From a virus: 64,000 bases of DNA. Shown here in pieces: positions 43,434 through 52,589 of this stretch. Below the pieces are notes generated by a model. The model had not been told where the DNA came from. It worked only from the letters and a program-made list of their open reading frames with translations, and did not search any database. Each line of letters starts with the position of its first letter. The first letter of the stretch is position 1. A program made the position numbers and the translations under genes. The stretch is taken from positions 1 through 64,000 of IMG/VR virus record IMGVR_UViG_3300023184_000072. One strand, given 5' to 3'.

Positions 43434-46400
43434 ATAGATTTTTAAAAGCTTTAACTATGTTACTATTTAAGTTTTTATTCTTAATAGTTTTTCCATCTCT
43501 AGCAGTACTCTTTTTTCCTTTAGAGTGTACACCTATAATATTTCCTTCAGAATCATATGAGAATTCTTTACCAGCTGCAAGTCCTTTACCTTTAGTACCA
43601 GATGCTACACCTTTTCCTGTTGTATCAAAATCTATATATCTAGGAAGTTTAATAATTCTACCATCAGGACCAAATGTATAATCTGGATGTTCAGCCATTC
43701 CAATATTATACTCCATGTTCTCTTTTTTGTTAGCAGCTTCTTTAGCATATAATGATGTTAATGCAGCTTCTGTAGTAGCTTTAGTATTAGATTTAGCTTG
43801 TGCTAGTTTATTAGCTGCATCCATATCTATTCCTAAGTTTCTAGCTCTATCTTGATTAACAGTGTTTATGTTATCATTATATACTCCTTGGTATCCTTGT
43901 TGGTTAATCTCAAATTCTTTAGAACCTATTTGATTCATAGCATCTGCTACACTAGCCATTATAGCTGATTGTGCTGCAGGATTATTTCCAGAATTCTTTA
44001 CAGCTTCTCTAGCTTGAGAAAGAACTGCATTTCTATCCTTATCTGCAGAATATTTATATGGGGTTTTTAACATAGAATACATATGATTTTCAGCTAATCC
44101 TTCAACTTGATTATTTGCAAGAGCATATAACTCAGGATTGATTTGATTACCTAATGGCATATTGAATGCAGGATACAATCCTCTAATTAAACTACTAGCT
44201 GCAGATGCCCAAGGAAATCCTTTCTTAGGAGTTTCTTCTATTGCTTCAAGTTCAGTAGCAGCTGGTTTAGTTGGTGTTGGAGTGATAGTTGGTGCTACTG
44301 CAGGTGTTGCATTTTTATCAATAATAGAATTTAATATTGTATGATAAGGTCCCACTTTTTTATCAGAAGCTAATTCATAAGCTTTAGCTATTTTTCCTGA
44401 CATAGTTTTTTCTTTATTTAAAACAGCTTTGACATCTTCTGCATCTTGTCCAGAATAGTTTTCAAGATCACTTATTAATTGTTTAGCTATTGTAGGATCA
44501 GAAAATGCTTTATCTCTTTTAGGTCCCCATTGTGTTTCATAATTTGAACCTTTAAAAATATCTCCTGCTGTATCTGGTGCATTATAATCTATTGAACCAG
44601 GAAGAGTTCCTTTTACTGCATATGTACCATCTTGAGCTTTTATTGTTTTACCATTTTTAGCAACTTGAGAAAGTTCTCCTTTAGCTAATGTATGACTCAC
44701 TTCTCCATTCTTAGCAAACTTCTCTTGAGAAACTTCTTTACCTAATAGGTTAGTTAAAAAATCAGTTGTTTGATGAATATGATCTTGGTAAGCAGCAAGA
44801 TTTTCTTTGTCTTTTGCTAGTTGTTTTAATTTCATATTAAGTCCTAGTGTTTGCACTTCTTTTGTTTTATCTCCTAATGCTCCTATTGCTGTATTAGATT
44901 TAGGAACATCACTTGTTATTTTTTCTAACTCACCTGTATATTTTTTTTCTTGAGGAACAATTATATTATTTACAACATGTTTAACTTTTTTGTTAGCATA
45001 TTTTTCAGGTAATTGGAATTGTTCTAACAAATCTTTATTAGTATTAAGATTACCATATACAACAGCACCATCATTTGTTATAGAAATAGGTTCATTAGTT
45101 TCTATTTCTACATCTGGTTCATCTCCCATGTCTCCACCATCTTTCATTATAGAAAGTCCTATACCTGTTCTTCCTTGTTCATCTTTTTGGAAATGAGAAT
45201 TACCATATGCATTATATGTAAGTCCTTCTCCTTCTGAATAAGGATTGTATGATACAGGTTTTACACCTTCCCCTCCAGGAAGATTTCCACCCCAATGAGT
45301 TTTTAATTCTCCACCATCAGCATAAGTTTCCATAGCTCTTTCACTTGGAGGAGTGTATTCTTTTAAATGTCCACCAGCTCTATATTTATGTGCATAGTCA
45401 GCAAAGTCTTCTGCAGTGTGATCACCAAACATTGCAATCACTTGAGGATTCCAATCATTACTAACCCAACCACCTTCTTTTCTAACACTTCCAAATTGTC
45501 CCATATTTTTCCACATAGAATTATCCATTATTCTTTGTTGTGTGTTAGCATTGCTTTGAGTTAATTTATTTATTTTTCCAGCATCACCAAATGCTTGATC
45601 AAGTCCTCCTCCTACTAATTGTAAAGCTAATCCTGCTCCTGGGAATGCCATATCTGCTAATGGAGCAAGTGCTCCTGCTGCTTGAAAACCAGCATTATTA
45701 TTATATCCAGCTCCTATTAAATTACTACCTAAACTATTGATAGGTCCCATTATATCCATTCCACCACCAGCTGCTCCTTCAAGATCTCCACCATCAGCAT
45801 ATTGTTTAACTTGATCAAGATCATCATATAATGTACCAGGAGCAAATGTATTAGAAATTTCTCCACCATCTTTATACATAACAAAGTTAGGAGTGAATGG
45901 TTGATTTAACATTCTAGGTGCAGCTTGTCCTAATTGTTTAGCTCCTTGTCCTAAATATCCTGCAGCTCTAGATCCTGCACCTTCTCCAATAGCAGTAGGA
46001 AATGCTTCATAAGAAACTTCAGGTAAACCTGATAATAATGTAGCAGCATTTAATGCAGCTTTAGGAGTAAGTTTTAATCCTTTCTTAATATGACTAAGGA
46101 TTCTTTGTTTATCTGTTTTGTTTGGATTATATCTATTAGCCATAACTTCTTTTCTGAATGCTTCAGAAGTTTCATCTTCTCTAGTTCCACTAGGATTAAG
46201 CACACTCTTAAAATCTCCAAATGCTTTACTAGGATGAGCCATGTAATATAAAGGTCTTTCTCCTAATAAATAATCATCATATTCTGCTTGAGATCTTTTA
46301 GCTTCTTCTTCTCTTTGTGTTTGATTTCTTTTATCAGTAGATAACATTGCATCACTACCCTTGTATTTAGGTTTACCTTTAAAGAAGTCTTCATAAGATT

Positions 46401-47481
46401 GTATAGGTTTTTTAATAGGTGCAAGTCTTCCTGTAGGAGTTTCTCTATGTTGTACAGGTGTACGTGATTGAGAACTATTTTTAGGAGGAGTACTTCTTAA
46501 GTTTTCTTTTTTGAATCTAGGATCATTTAATTCACTTAATAGTTTTGTGTTATCTTTAGCAGATCCTGTTGTATATCCAAGTCTTTTAGCTTCACTCCAT
46601 GGAAGTCCTGTTTTTGCAACCCAGTTATCTCTAGCAGATTTACTATCAATTTTAGGTGATTGTTTGATTGGTTGAATATCACTATCAGTCATATCATAAT
46701 AATCATATCCTTCAGAATCTTTTCCCATTCCTTCTACAAATCCTTCTTGAGCTTTTTGAATGTTTAAACCATCTCTACCCACTCCTCTTAATATATCATA
46801 TCCTGTACCTTGAGAAGGATAGAACATATTTGTAGAAGCAGTATAGTTTTCTGGTCTATCTAATACATGTTTTTGATAACGATCATTTACATCAGTAGAT
46901 TTACTTAATTCTTCCATAGGTTTAAGTAAAGCTTCTTGCTGTTGAAGAGATTTTTTTTGTTTTCTTTCTGCTGCAAAAGCATTAAAAATTCCTGGAATAG
47001 CACCTGCTATACCTGCAACCATTTGAGGAGATATAGCACTTGAACCTTCACCTTTATAATCTTTACCACCAAGTCCACCTGTTACAGATTTATCTTCACC
47101 AAATACACCATTAGAAATTTTTCCAATTCCTTTTTGTATTGCTGGATTATTTTGCATAAACTGTTGTCCATAGTTTTGCATAGCAAAAGGATTACCTGAA
47201 GATTGAAAAGTATTACCAGCCATCTGTTGTGTACTAGGTGCACCAAATGATGGAGTGGATGACATATTACTACCAAAGTTCCATTGGTTCTGTGGACCAA
47301 ATGATTGTCCAAAATAATTTGGACTACCAGGAGTATTTGTTGCATTGTAGTATCCTGATTGTGCTTTCTTAATAGACTTAGCTTCAGGGTGAGCTTTAAA
47401 GAAAGCTGCTTCTGTTGGATACTTCTTGTAAAATGCTGCTTCAGATTTTACTCCTGCAATTTTTAAAATTTGTGACTTCAT
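43432..47481 (-). CDS. Large crAss-like virion protein with KAQ-G motifs
   Basis: A 1349-residue protein. It starts with GVKSEAAFYKKYPTEAAFFK, then SIKKAQSGYY. More motifs are LNIQKAQEG, KTIKAQDGTY and ARDGKTIKN near the end. Gly/Ala helices (MVAGIAGAIPGIFNAFAAER) alternate with GGE/DGG linkers such as MYKDGGEISNTFAPGTLYDD. A Pro/Thr-rich region near 1080 (TPAVAPTITPTPTKP) is followed by a helical part. The EISNTFAPGTLYDD and PISITNDGAVVYGN segments look like those of large crAss-like virion proteins. No catalytic motif. It is probably ejected or structural. Confidence 0.65.
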   Translation of the reverse strand: MKSQILKIAGVKSEAAFYKKYPTEAAFFKAHPEAKSIKKAQSGYYNATNTPGSPNYFGQSFGPQNQWNFGSNMSSTPSFGAPSTQQMAGNTFQSSGNPFAMQNYGQQFMQNNPAIQKGIGKISNGVFGEDKSVTGGLGGKDYKGEGSSAISPQMVAGIAGAIPGIFNAFAAERKQKKSLQQQEALLKPMEELSKSTDVNDRYQKHVLDRPENYTASTNMFYPSQGTGYDILRGVGRDGLNIQKAQEGFVEGMGKDSEGYDYYDMTDSDIQPIKQSPKIDSKSARDNWVAKTGLPWSEAKRLGYTTGSAKDNTKLLSELNDPRFKKENLRSTPPKNSSQSRTPVQHRETPTGRLAPIKKPIQSYEDFFKGKPKYKGSDAMLSTDKRNQTQREEEAKRSQAEYDDYLLGERPLYYMAHPSKAFGDFKSVLNPSGTREDETSEAFRKEVMANRYNPNKTDKQRILSHIKKGLKLTPKAALNAATLLSGLPEVSYEAFPTAIGEGAGSRAAGYLGQGAKQLGQAAPRMLNQPFTPNFVMYKDGGEISNTFAPGTLYDDLDQVKQYADGGDLEGAAGGGMDIMGPINSLGSNLIGAGYNNNAGFQAAGALAPLADMAFPGAGLALQLVGGGLDQAFGDAGKINKLTQSNANTQQRIMDNSMWKNMGQFGSVRKEGGWVSNDWNPQVIAMFGDHTAEDFADYAHKYRAGGHLKEYTPPSERAMETYADGGELKTHWGGNLPGGEGVKPVSYNPYSEGEGLTYNAYGNSHFQKDEQGRTGIGLSIMKDGGDMGDEPDVEIETNEPISITNDGAVVYGNLNTNKDLLEQFQLPEKYANKKVKHVVNNIIVPQEKKYTGELEKITSDVPKSNTAIGALGDKTKEVQTLGLNMKLKQLAKDKENLAAYQDHIHQTTDFLTNLLGKEVSQEKFAKNGEVSHTLAKGELSQVAKNGKTIKAQDGTYAVKGTLPGSIDYNAPDTAGDIFKGSNYETQWGPKRDKAFSDPTIAKQLISDLENYSGQDAEDVKAVLNKEKTMSGKIAKAYELASDKKVGPYHTILNSIIDKNATPAVAPTITPTPTKPAATELEAIEETPKKGFPWASAASSLIRGLYPAFNMPLGNQINPELYALANNQVEGLAENHMYSMLKTPYKYSADKDRNAVLSQAREAVKNSGNNPAAQSAIMASVADAMNQIGSKEFEINQQGYQGVYNDNINTVNQDRARNLGIDMDAANKLAQAKSNTKATTEAALTSLYAKEAANKKENMEYNIGMAEHPDYTFGPDGRIIKLPRYIDFDTTGKGVASGTKGKGLAAGKEFSYDSEGNIIGVHSKGKKSTARDGKTIKNKNLNSNIVKAFKNL

Positions 47482-47487
47482 AATATA

Positions 47488-50202
47488 TTAGTATTGGTCC
47501 AACCATCCACCTGGTTGTTTTGTGTTATAGTTTGTAAAGTTAGTTAATTGATCTAGATTAACCAAACCTTTTTGTTCTTGTCTTAATCCATTTTTAGCCA
47601 TAGGAAACTCTGTAACTTTCTTTCCTTTAAACTTATAGTTTTTTCCTGGCTTCATTAGTTTAGTATCTCCTTCATCTGATATACCAAGAACAGGATAAGG
47701 AACTCCTTCCATTGTTATATCATTAGAACCTATTTCTGTTATCTCTCCTGGATGATCCCATTGTCCTCTATCATCTTTAATGATTCCTCCATCTCTTTGT
47801 TTAATATATTCTCCTTTATTTTTTATAATAGTAGGTATATTTTCATTACCTGAATAATATGATAATGTAGCTCTATGGTGACCATCATTTATTTGATAAC
47901 TTCCATCTGGTAATTCGCTAATGTTAATTGGTTCTTTTTCTAAAAATTTTTGATATTTTGCAGCGTCATTAGGATTATTTTTTAAATGTTCAACCATCTC
48001 TTTAAGAGTAGGTTGACCTGGTTTTGCACTTTCTACTTCAATACCAATGCTTTTCAAAATATCTCTTGCTCCTTCTGATGTAGCACCTTGATTACCAATA
48101 CTACCACTTGGTTTACGAACATTGTTTAAATCAAATAATTCAAAATTATTATTAGGTAAATCATTAATATCTATAACAGATGAACTTCTTAATATAGAAC
48201 GAGGATCTTGTACAGGTGTGCTAGGATTCATTCTAGCTTTCTGTTCATTAAACCATTTTATATATTCATCTTCTTGATGTGGTATATACTCACCTATTTG
48301 AGATTCACCTATACGTGAGAAATATGGTTCTAAACCTTGTTCAGCCTCTGCAACATATGGTTTGTAATTACCTATTGATTCAGCAATTGTAGGAACTTTA
48401 TAATCTCCTACAATAGGTAAAACTCTTTTTGAATTTATAAAGTTTTTACCAGCATTTAATCCTTTTGAAATGTATGGTGCTAAAATTTCTTCACCTGCAC
48501 CAAATGCTAAAGGTTCTGCAAAAGCCATAGCAGCTTGTCCATAATTACCTCTATTAATATTATCTGGAAATGCACCTAGTTTATTAGCCATTGAACCTAA
48601 CCATGCAGCAGGATTTATATAATCATCAAATACATTATCATTTAAAGATAATCTCATATGTGTATCTATAGCACCATTAGCATCTTTAAAATCTTGTGTA
48701 GAATTAAATTGTCCTCTACCTTGAGCAAGTATCTCTTTACGCATTCTTGCTTTTCTTTCTAACTCTTTATCAGACAATCTTGCATCAGTTTCTCTTTCTG
48801 ACTGAGTTCTTTTATCAGTAGATAGCATTGCTTGATTAAGTGTGTTACCATAACCTGCAGCTTTACTTTTAGCTATAGCTGCTTTAAACTCTGCTAAAGA
48901 ATCTCTTGTACCTCCACCTACTTTTGTACCTCCTTGAGCTACATCATAACTATTTAACCATTCACCATCTTTTGCACTAGCCATTGTTTTCTTTGCATAT
49001 GGACCATTACTAGGAGCAGGAGATTGTGTACGTGCATAGGAGAAACCTACAGCTCCTGGAATAGAACCACCCATTGCATGTTTTTTATACATATTATCTT
49101 TATCTCTATATCCATCTGGAATTAGATTATTATCAGATAAATATTTTATTGTTTCACTTTTTTGTTTTTTAGACATAAAAGGAGTTGATCCAATAGTTGC
49201 TCCAACCATATTATTCAATTGATCTTCTGCTCCTTCTTTAATTGTATCCCACATACTATAAGGACGTTTAACTGTACCTCTGTTAGGTTCAATTAATTCA
49301 TGACCAAGTCCTGCTGCACTACCTCCTAAAAATCCTGCTGCTTGTGGTATTCCTATATATTGCATCCATGAAGGAAATTTATTTTGAATAGCTTCAGATG
49401 TAAATCTACCAGCCATTGGATGTCTAATATTATCTGTTTGATCTTCTCCTGGATCTGTATATTCATCAGCAGCTTGTTCAGCTTTTTGCATAGGATGATC
49501 TAACCAATCTTCTACTTTATCTTGAATATTTTTCTTTTTATTATTTTTCTTACCATTCTGTGCTTGAGGAACATAATTAACTGGATAGACAGATCCACCC
49601 ATTTGTTGTTTAAGAGCTGCTGGTTTTTTACGTAAAGGTTTTCTATCACCCATGTCTGAAAGCACACCATGTTTTTGAGCTTTTATTAAAAGATCATGTT
49701 GATTCTCTTCTGAGATAGGTAATGTTCCTACAATACTTCCTATAAAATTATTATACAAATCAGATCCATGTTCTTTCCAACTATTTGGTGCATTAAGTTC
49801 ATGAGCTGCTCCTGCAATATTAGTACCTATAATTTTCAATGGTGCAACCCCAGGAATAAAGTTTGTCCATCCAGGTAATGCAGAAGACATAGCAGCAGCA
49901 CTTGATGAATGTCTTATAGCATCTAATCCTCCATTATGTGAACCTGTATTAATTCCTTGTTGCTGAGCTCTTCTAGAAGCTCTTTCTTTTACTGGATCTA
50001 TATATTCTTTTAAAAGTTCTTTTTCTGTGTTACTAAATTTCTTTTTTAAATAACCACCAGTTTGAAACTGTCCACCCCATGCAGGAGAATAGTTTCTACC
50101 TACATTGCTATATCCATCTCCTTGAAAACCTTCAGGAGCAGAAGCTTGTGAATCATTGTAATTATCTTCTTCACCGTAATTATCTAACCAACCTTTTGCC
50201 AT
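47488..50202 (-). CDS. Multidomain virion protein: two DUF6973-like domains and a ParB-like domain
   Basis: A 904-residue protein. Two repeats have the order D-x-x-R-H, then H-E, then D-x-x-N-N: D94/R97/H98, H134/E135, D148/N151/N152; and D257/R260/H261, H301/E302, D327/N330/N331. This is the pattern of the DUF6973-type domain. MGGSIPGAVGFSYARTQSPA and the VPQAQNG, ASAKDGEWL and PMAKNGLR motifs link it to crAss-like virion proteins. NDGHHRATLSYY (D773-R777) matches the core of ParB/sulfiredoxin-like domains. GEITEIGSNDITMEGVPYPV is a further familiar crAss-like block. GWLD-Y occurs at both ends. The roles are unknown; hydrolase or nuclease activity is possible. Confidence 0.6.
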   Translation of the reverse strand: MAKGWLDNYGEEDNYNDSQASAPEGFQGDGYSNVGRNYSPAWGGQFQTGGYLKKKFSNTEKELLKEYIDPVKERASRRAQQQGINTGSHNGGLDAIRHSSSAAAMSSALPGWTNFIPGVAPLKIIGTNIAGAAHELNAPNSWKEHGSDLYNNFIGSIVGTLPISEENQHDLLIKAQKHGVLSDMGDRKPLRKKPAALKQQMGGSVYPVNYVPQAQNGKKNNKKKNIQDKVEDWLDHPMQKAEQAADEYTDPGEDQTDNIRHPMAGRFTSEAIQNKFPSWMQYIGIPQAAGFLGGSAAGLGHELIEPNRGTVKRPYSMWDTIKEGAEDQLNNMVGATIGSTPFMSKKQKSETIKYLSDNNLIPDGYRDKDNMYKKHAMGGSIPGAVGFSYARTQSPAPSNGPYAKKTMASAKDGEWLNSYDVAQGGTKVGGGTRDSLAEFKAAIAKSKAAGYGNTLNQAMLSTDKRTQSERETDARLSDKELERKARMRKEILAQGRGQFNSTQDFKDANGAIDTHMRLSLNDNVFDDYINPAAWLGSMANKLGAFPDNINRGNYGQAAMAFAEPLAFGAGEEILAPYISKGLNAGKNFINSKRVLPIVGDYKVPTIAESIGNYKPYVAEAEQGLEPYFSRIGESQIGEYIPHQEDEYIKWFNEQKARMNPSTPVQDPRSILRSSSVIDINDLPNNNFELFDLNNVRKPSGSIGNQGATSEGARDILKSIGIEVESAKPGQPTLKEMVEHLKNNPNDAAKYQKFLEKEPINISELPDGSYQINDGHHRATLSYYSGNENIPTIIKNKGEYIKQRDGGIIKDDRGQWDHPGEITEIGSNDITMEGVPYPVLGISDEGDTKLMKPGKNYKFKGKKVTEFPMAKNGLRQEQKGLVNLDQLTNFTNYNTKQPGGWLDQY

Positions 50203-51068
50203 TACTTATAAGATATTTGAGATGGGGTTACTATGAATTGACTAACTAAATGTATATCAGCTCTATTATCAAGAATGTGTCTCACCTTTAAATCTTTTGC
50301 TCTTAGAGGAGATTTCTTAAAACTTCTAGGACCATAATCCATATTGGCTTGATTAACTGCTTTATCCACTGAAAGACTCTCACATGATGTATAGAACAAT
50401 GGAACTTGAGAACTTTTCTCTAATGCCCAGAATGTATTATACTGATAGAAGTTATCACTCTTAGTGTAAGTGATAGTTTTACTTTCAGCGTTAAAGATAG
50501 GGTATTGATTGTAAGCTTGCAAGTTATGCATTGGTTTTGCAACTAACTCAAGAACACCAGAACTCTGTTGTCCATTATATAGAATAGCTTTATTAAACCA
50601 TTTGTTGTTTGTTTCTATTCTTACATTATCATTAAAGACACCATCAGGTATAGGAAGATATTCATATGCCTTTGTATAGTCTTTTACATTCTGTAAGATT
50701 TCATCTTGATAGTTGTAAGCAAATGGATATTCAATAACATATGGTTCTATGTTTCCATAGAATATATTGTATATCTCTATGTTAGTTAAATGTCTCCATA
50801 CACATCCTGTAACAGATTGTGTGTATTTTATATTTGCATATTCTGCAATATTAAAATCTTTCAATTGTATAGTGAAAGATGTTTTACATTTACCTAAAGA
50901 TACTAATATCACTGCATATACACTACTATCTACAACATAACTCACTCCTTGTATTAATGCTTTCTTAGGAACATTCTCAGCTATAATGTTTCCATATATA
51001 TCCGTAATGTTAAATGGTCCAACATTTGGTCCAGTCTGTACTAACTTTATGGTTATAACTTTTGTCAT
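50202..51068 (-). CDS. Tail protein with VGPFN head domain
   Basis: A 288-residue protein. Residues 1-70 (ITIKLVQTGPNVGPFNITDI ... VILVSLGKCKTSFTIQL) form a small beta domain also found in the 95-residue gene at 60685. The C-terminal part (PYVIEYPFAYNYQDEILQNV ... AVNQANMDYGPRSFKKSPLR ... VRHILDNRADIHLVSQFIVT) continues a tail-protein region. It is the last of three consecutive tail genes with poly-Thr or beta modules, so it may be the C-terminal part of a longer protein in relatives. Role inferred: tail or receptor-complex component. Confidence 0.55.
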   Translation of the reverse strand: MTKVITIKLVQTGPNVGPFNITDIYGNIIAENVPKKALIQGVSYVVDSSVYAVILVSLGKCKTSFTIQLKDFNIAEYANIKYTQSVTGCVWRHLTNIEIYNIFYGNIEPYVIEYPFAYNYQDEILQNVKDYTKAYEYLPIPDGVFNDNVRIETNNKWFNKAILYNGQQSSGVLELVAKPMHNLQAYNQYPIFNAESKTITYTKSDNFYQYNTFWALEKSSQVPLFYTSCESLSVDKAVNQANMDYGPRSFKKSPLRAKDLKVRHILDNRADIHLVSQFIVTPSQISYK

Positions 51069-51069
51069 A

Positions 51070-52578
51070 TTAAGGGGTAGTTGTAGTGGTAGTTGTTGTA
51101 GAAGAAGAACTAGATGTAGTGGTAGTAGTTAATGGTATCTCAGCAGAGAAACAAGATGAAACTTGTGTAATTGAAATTGGATTATAAGTAAATGTTTCTG
51201 CAGGTAATAAATCATATGGATTAGTTTTATCTAATAACCAAGATGCACCTTCTGTATCTACAATAAATAACCAACAATTACATTCGTATAAGTTAGCAGG
51301 AGTAATTGCAGTTATTTCTATATCATATTCTATTGTTCCTAATGGATAATCATATTGTGTTAAATAGTAACTACTAGTCATACTATCTTGATTGATCAAT
51401 AATAATTTACTATTACTTGTAAGAATTAAATTACCAATAGCTATTCTATTTGTAATTAAAGTAAATATAGATGTTAATGCTTCTGTATCCATATTTATTT
51501 CAACCACTTCATTAGTTGTATCATTCACTGCTATTACTACATCATCATTTTTAGCAGTGATTCCAGAGTTGATTGTAAATCCTACAGGAAATGCAATATT
51601 TTTATTATATGTAGCATCAAAAGGAATAAGTGTTATATCCCATTGATGGAACTCTGTATCAACACTCCATAAATAATTTTTAGTCATTGCTATTCCTATT
51701 CCAGGAGTGTAGTTAGGAACATTAAGTAATTCCATAGGTTGTCCTAAATTATGATAATATATATTTGTTCCTGAACTAATTAGTGCTGTACAACAATTAT
51801 CTATATATGGAGCAGTGGTTGTACTAGTTGTTGTAGCATTACAATCACAATCTACAATTTCTAATATAACACCACCTGATACACGATATGCAAATTTACC
51901 ATATACACTTTCTTCAGTGTAATACCATCCATCAGGAACAAATGTACAATCTGTTAAAGTGGAATCGTAATAAACAATTTGATTAACTTCATAAGAAGCA
52001 GCTTGTGTACTAAATCCTGTTACTGTAACACCTAAAGGTTGTAAAATTAAAAATGAAACTGCATTACAAACATCTTGTAAACTATTTGATGAAACTACTG
52101 CTGGTTCTGTTCCAACTTGATAACCTGTACCAAAATTATTAGATTGTAAATTAGAAGGTCTTTGGCATATAGTGGTAGTAGTTGTAGCAGGAACTGTAAT
52201 AATTGCTGTACCATCCATGTTACAATCTGTTATAATTATTCTTCCATCTATACCACAATCTAATGTTGTTGTACTTGTAGTGGTAGAAGGAGAAGGATAG
52301 TATGTTGTAGTGGTACTAGTCATAGGTGGATTCTTATCCATCACTCCAGCAATAGCTTGAAACCCACCAGCTAACCCATCATCACAACATCCATTAAGTC
52401 CTGAATAGAAGAAGTTATTCTCTCCTATATAGAAGTTAGGAATATAGCTATGAAAGGATATCCATTTTTGAGTGTTTAAATTATACGACATAGTCCAACT
52501 CTTATTACAAAAGTATTCGGGATCTTCAAGATAAACTTGTGTACGTATAACTACTTTATTTATATTATCTTCAGCCAT
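51070..52578 (-). CDS. Tail protein with poly-Thr linkers and beta-propeller-like end
   Basis: A 502-residue protein. The N-terminus (VIRTQVYLEDPEYFCNKSWT, then MSYNLNTQKWISFHSYIPNF) matches a segment I know from crAss-like tail proteins. Several Thr linkers (TSTTTTYYPSPSTTTSTTT, TTTTTICQ, TTSTTTAPY) separate Cys-containing small domains. From about residue 275 there are repeated four-strand units (YLWSVDTEFHQWDITLIPFD, SKLLLINQDSMTSSYYLTQY) suggesting a propeller. It ends with a Thr/Ser run. Probably a tail-tip protein contacting the host. Confidence 0.6.
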   Translation of the reverse strand: MAEDNINKVVIRTQVYLEDPEYFCNKSWTMSYNLNTQKWISFHSYIPNFYIGENNFFYSGLNGCCDDGLAGGFQAIAGVMDKNPPMTSTTTTYYPSPSTTTSTTTLDCGIDGRIIITDCNMDGTAIITVPATTTTTICQRPSNLQSNNFGTGYQVGTEPAVVSSNSLQDVCNAVSFLILQPLGVTVTGFSTQAASYEVNQIVYYDSTLTDCTFVPDGWYYTEESVYGKFAYRVSGGVILEIVDCDCNATTTSTTTAPYIDNCCTALISSGTNIYYHNLGQPMELLNVPNYTPGIGIAMTKNYLWSVDTEFHQWDITLIPFDATYNKNIAFPVGFTINSGITAKNDDVVIAVNDTTNEVVEINMDTEALTSIFTLITNRIAIGNLILTSNSKLLLINQDSMTSSYYLTQYDYPLGTIEYDIEITAITPANLYECNCWLFIVDTEGASWLLDKTNPYDLLPAETFTYNPISITQVSSCFSAEIPLTTTTTSSSSSTTTTTTTTP

Positions 52579-52589
52579 TGGATTAATCT

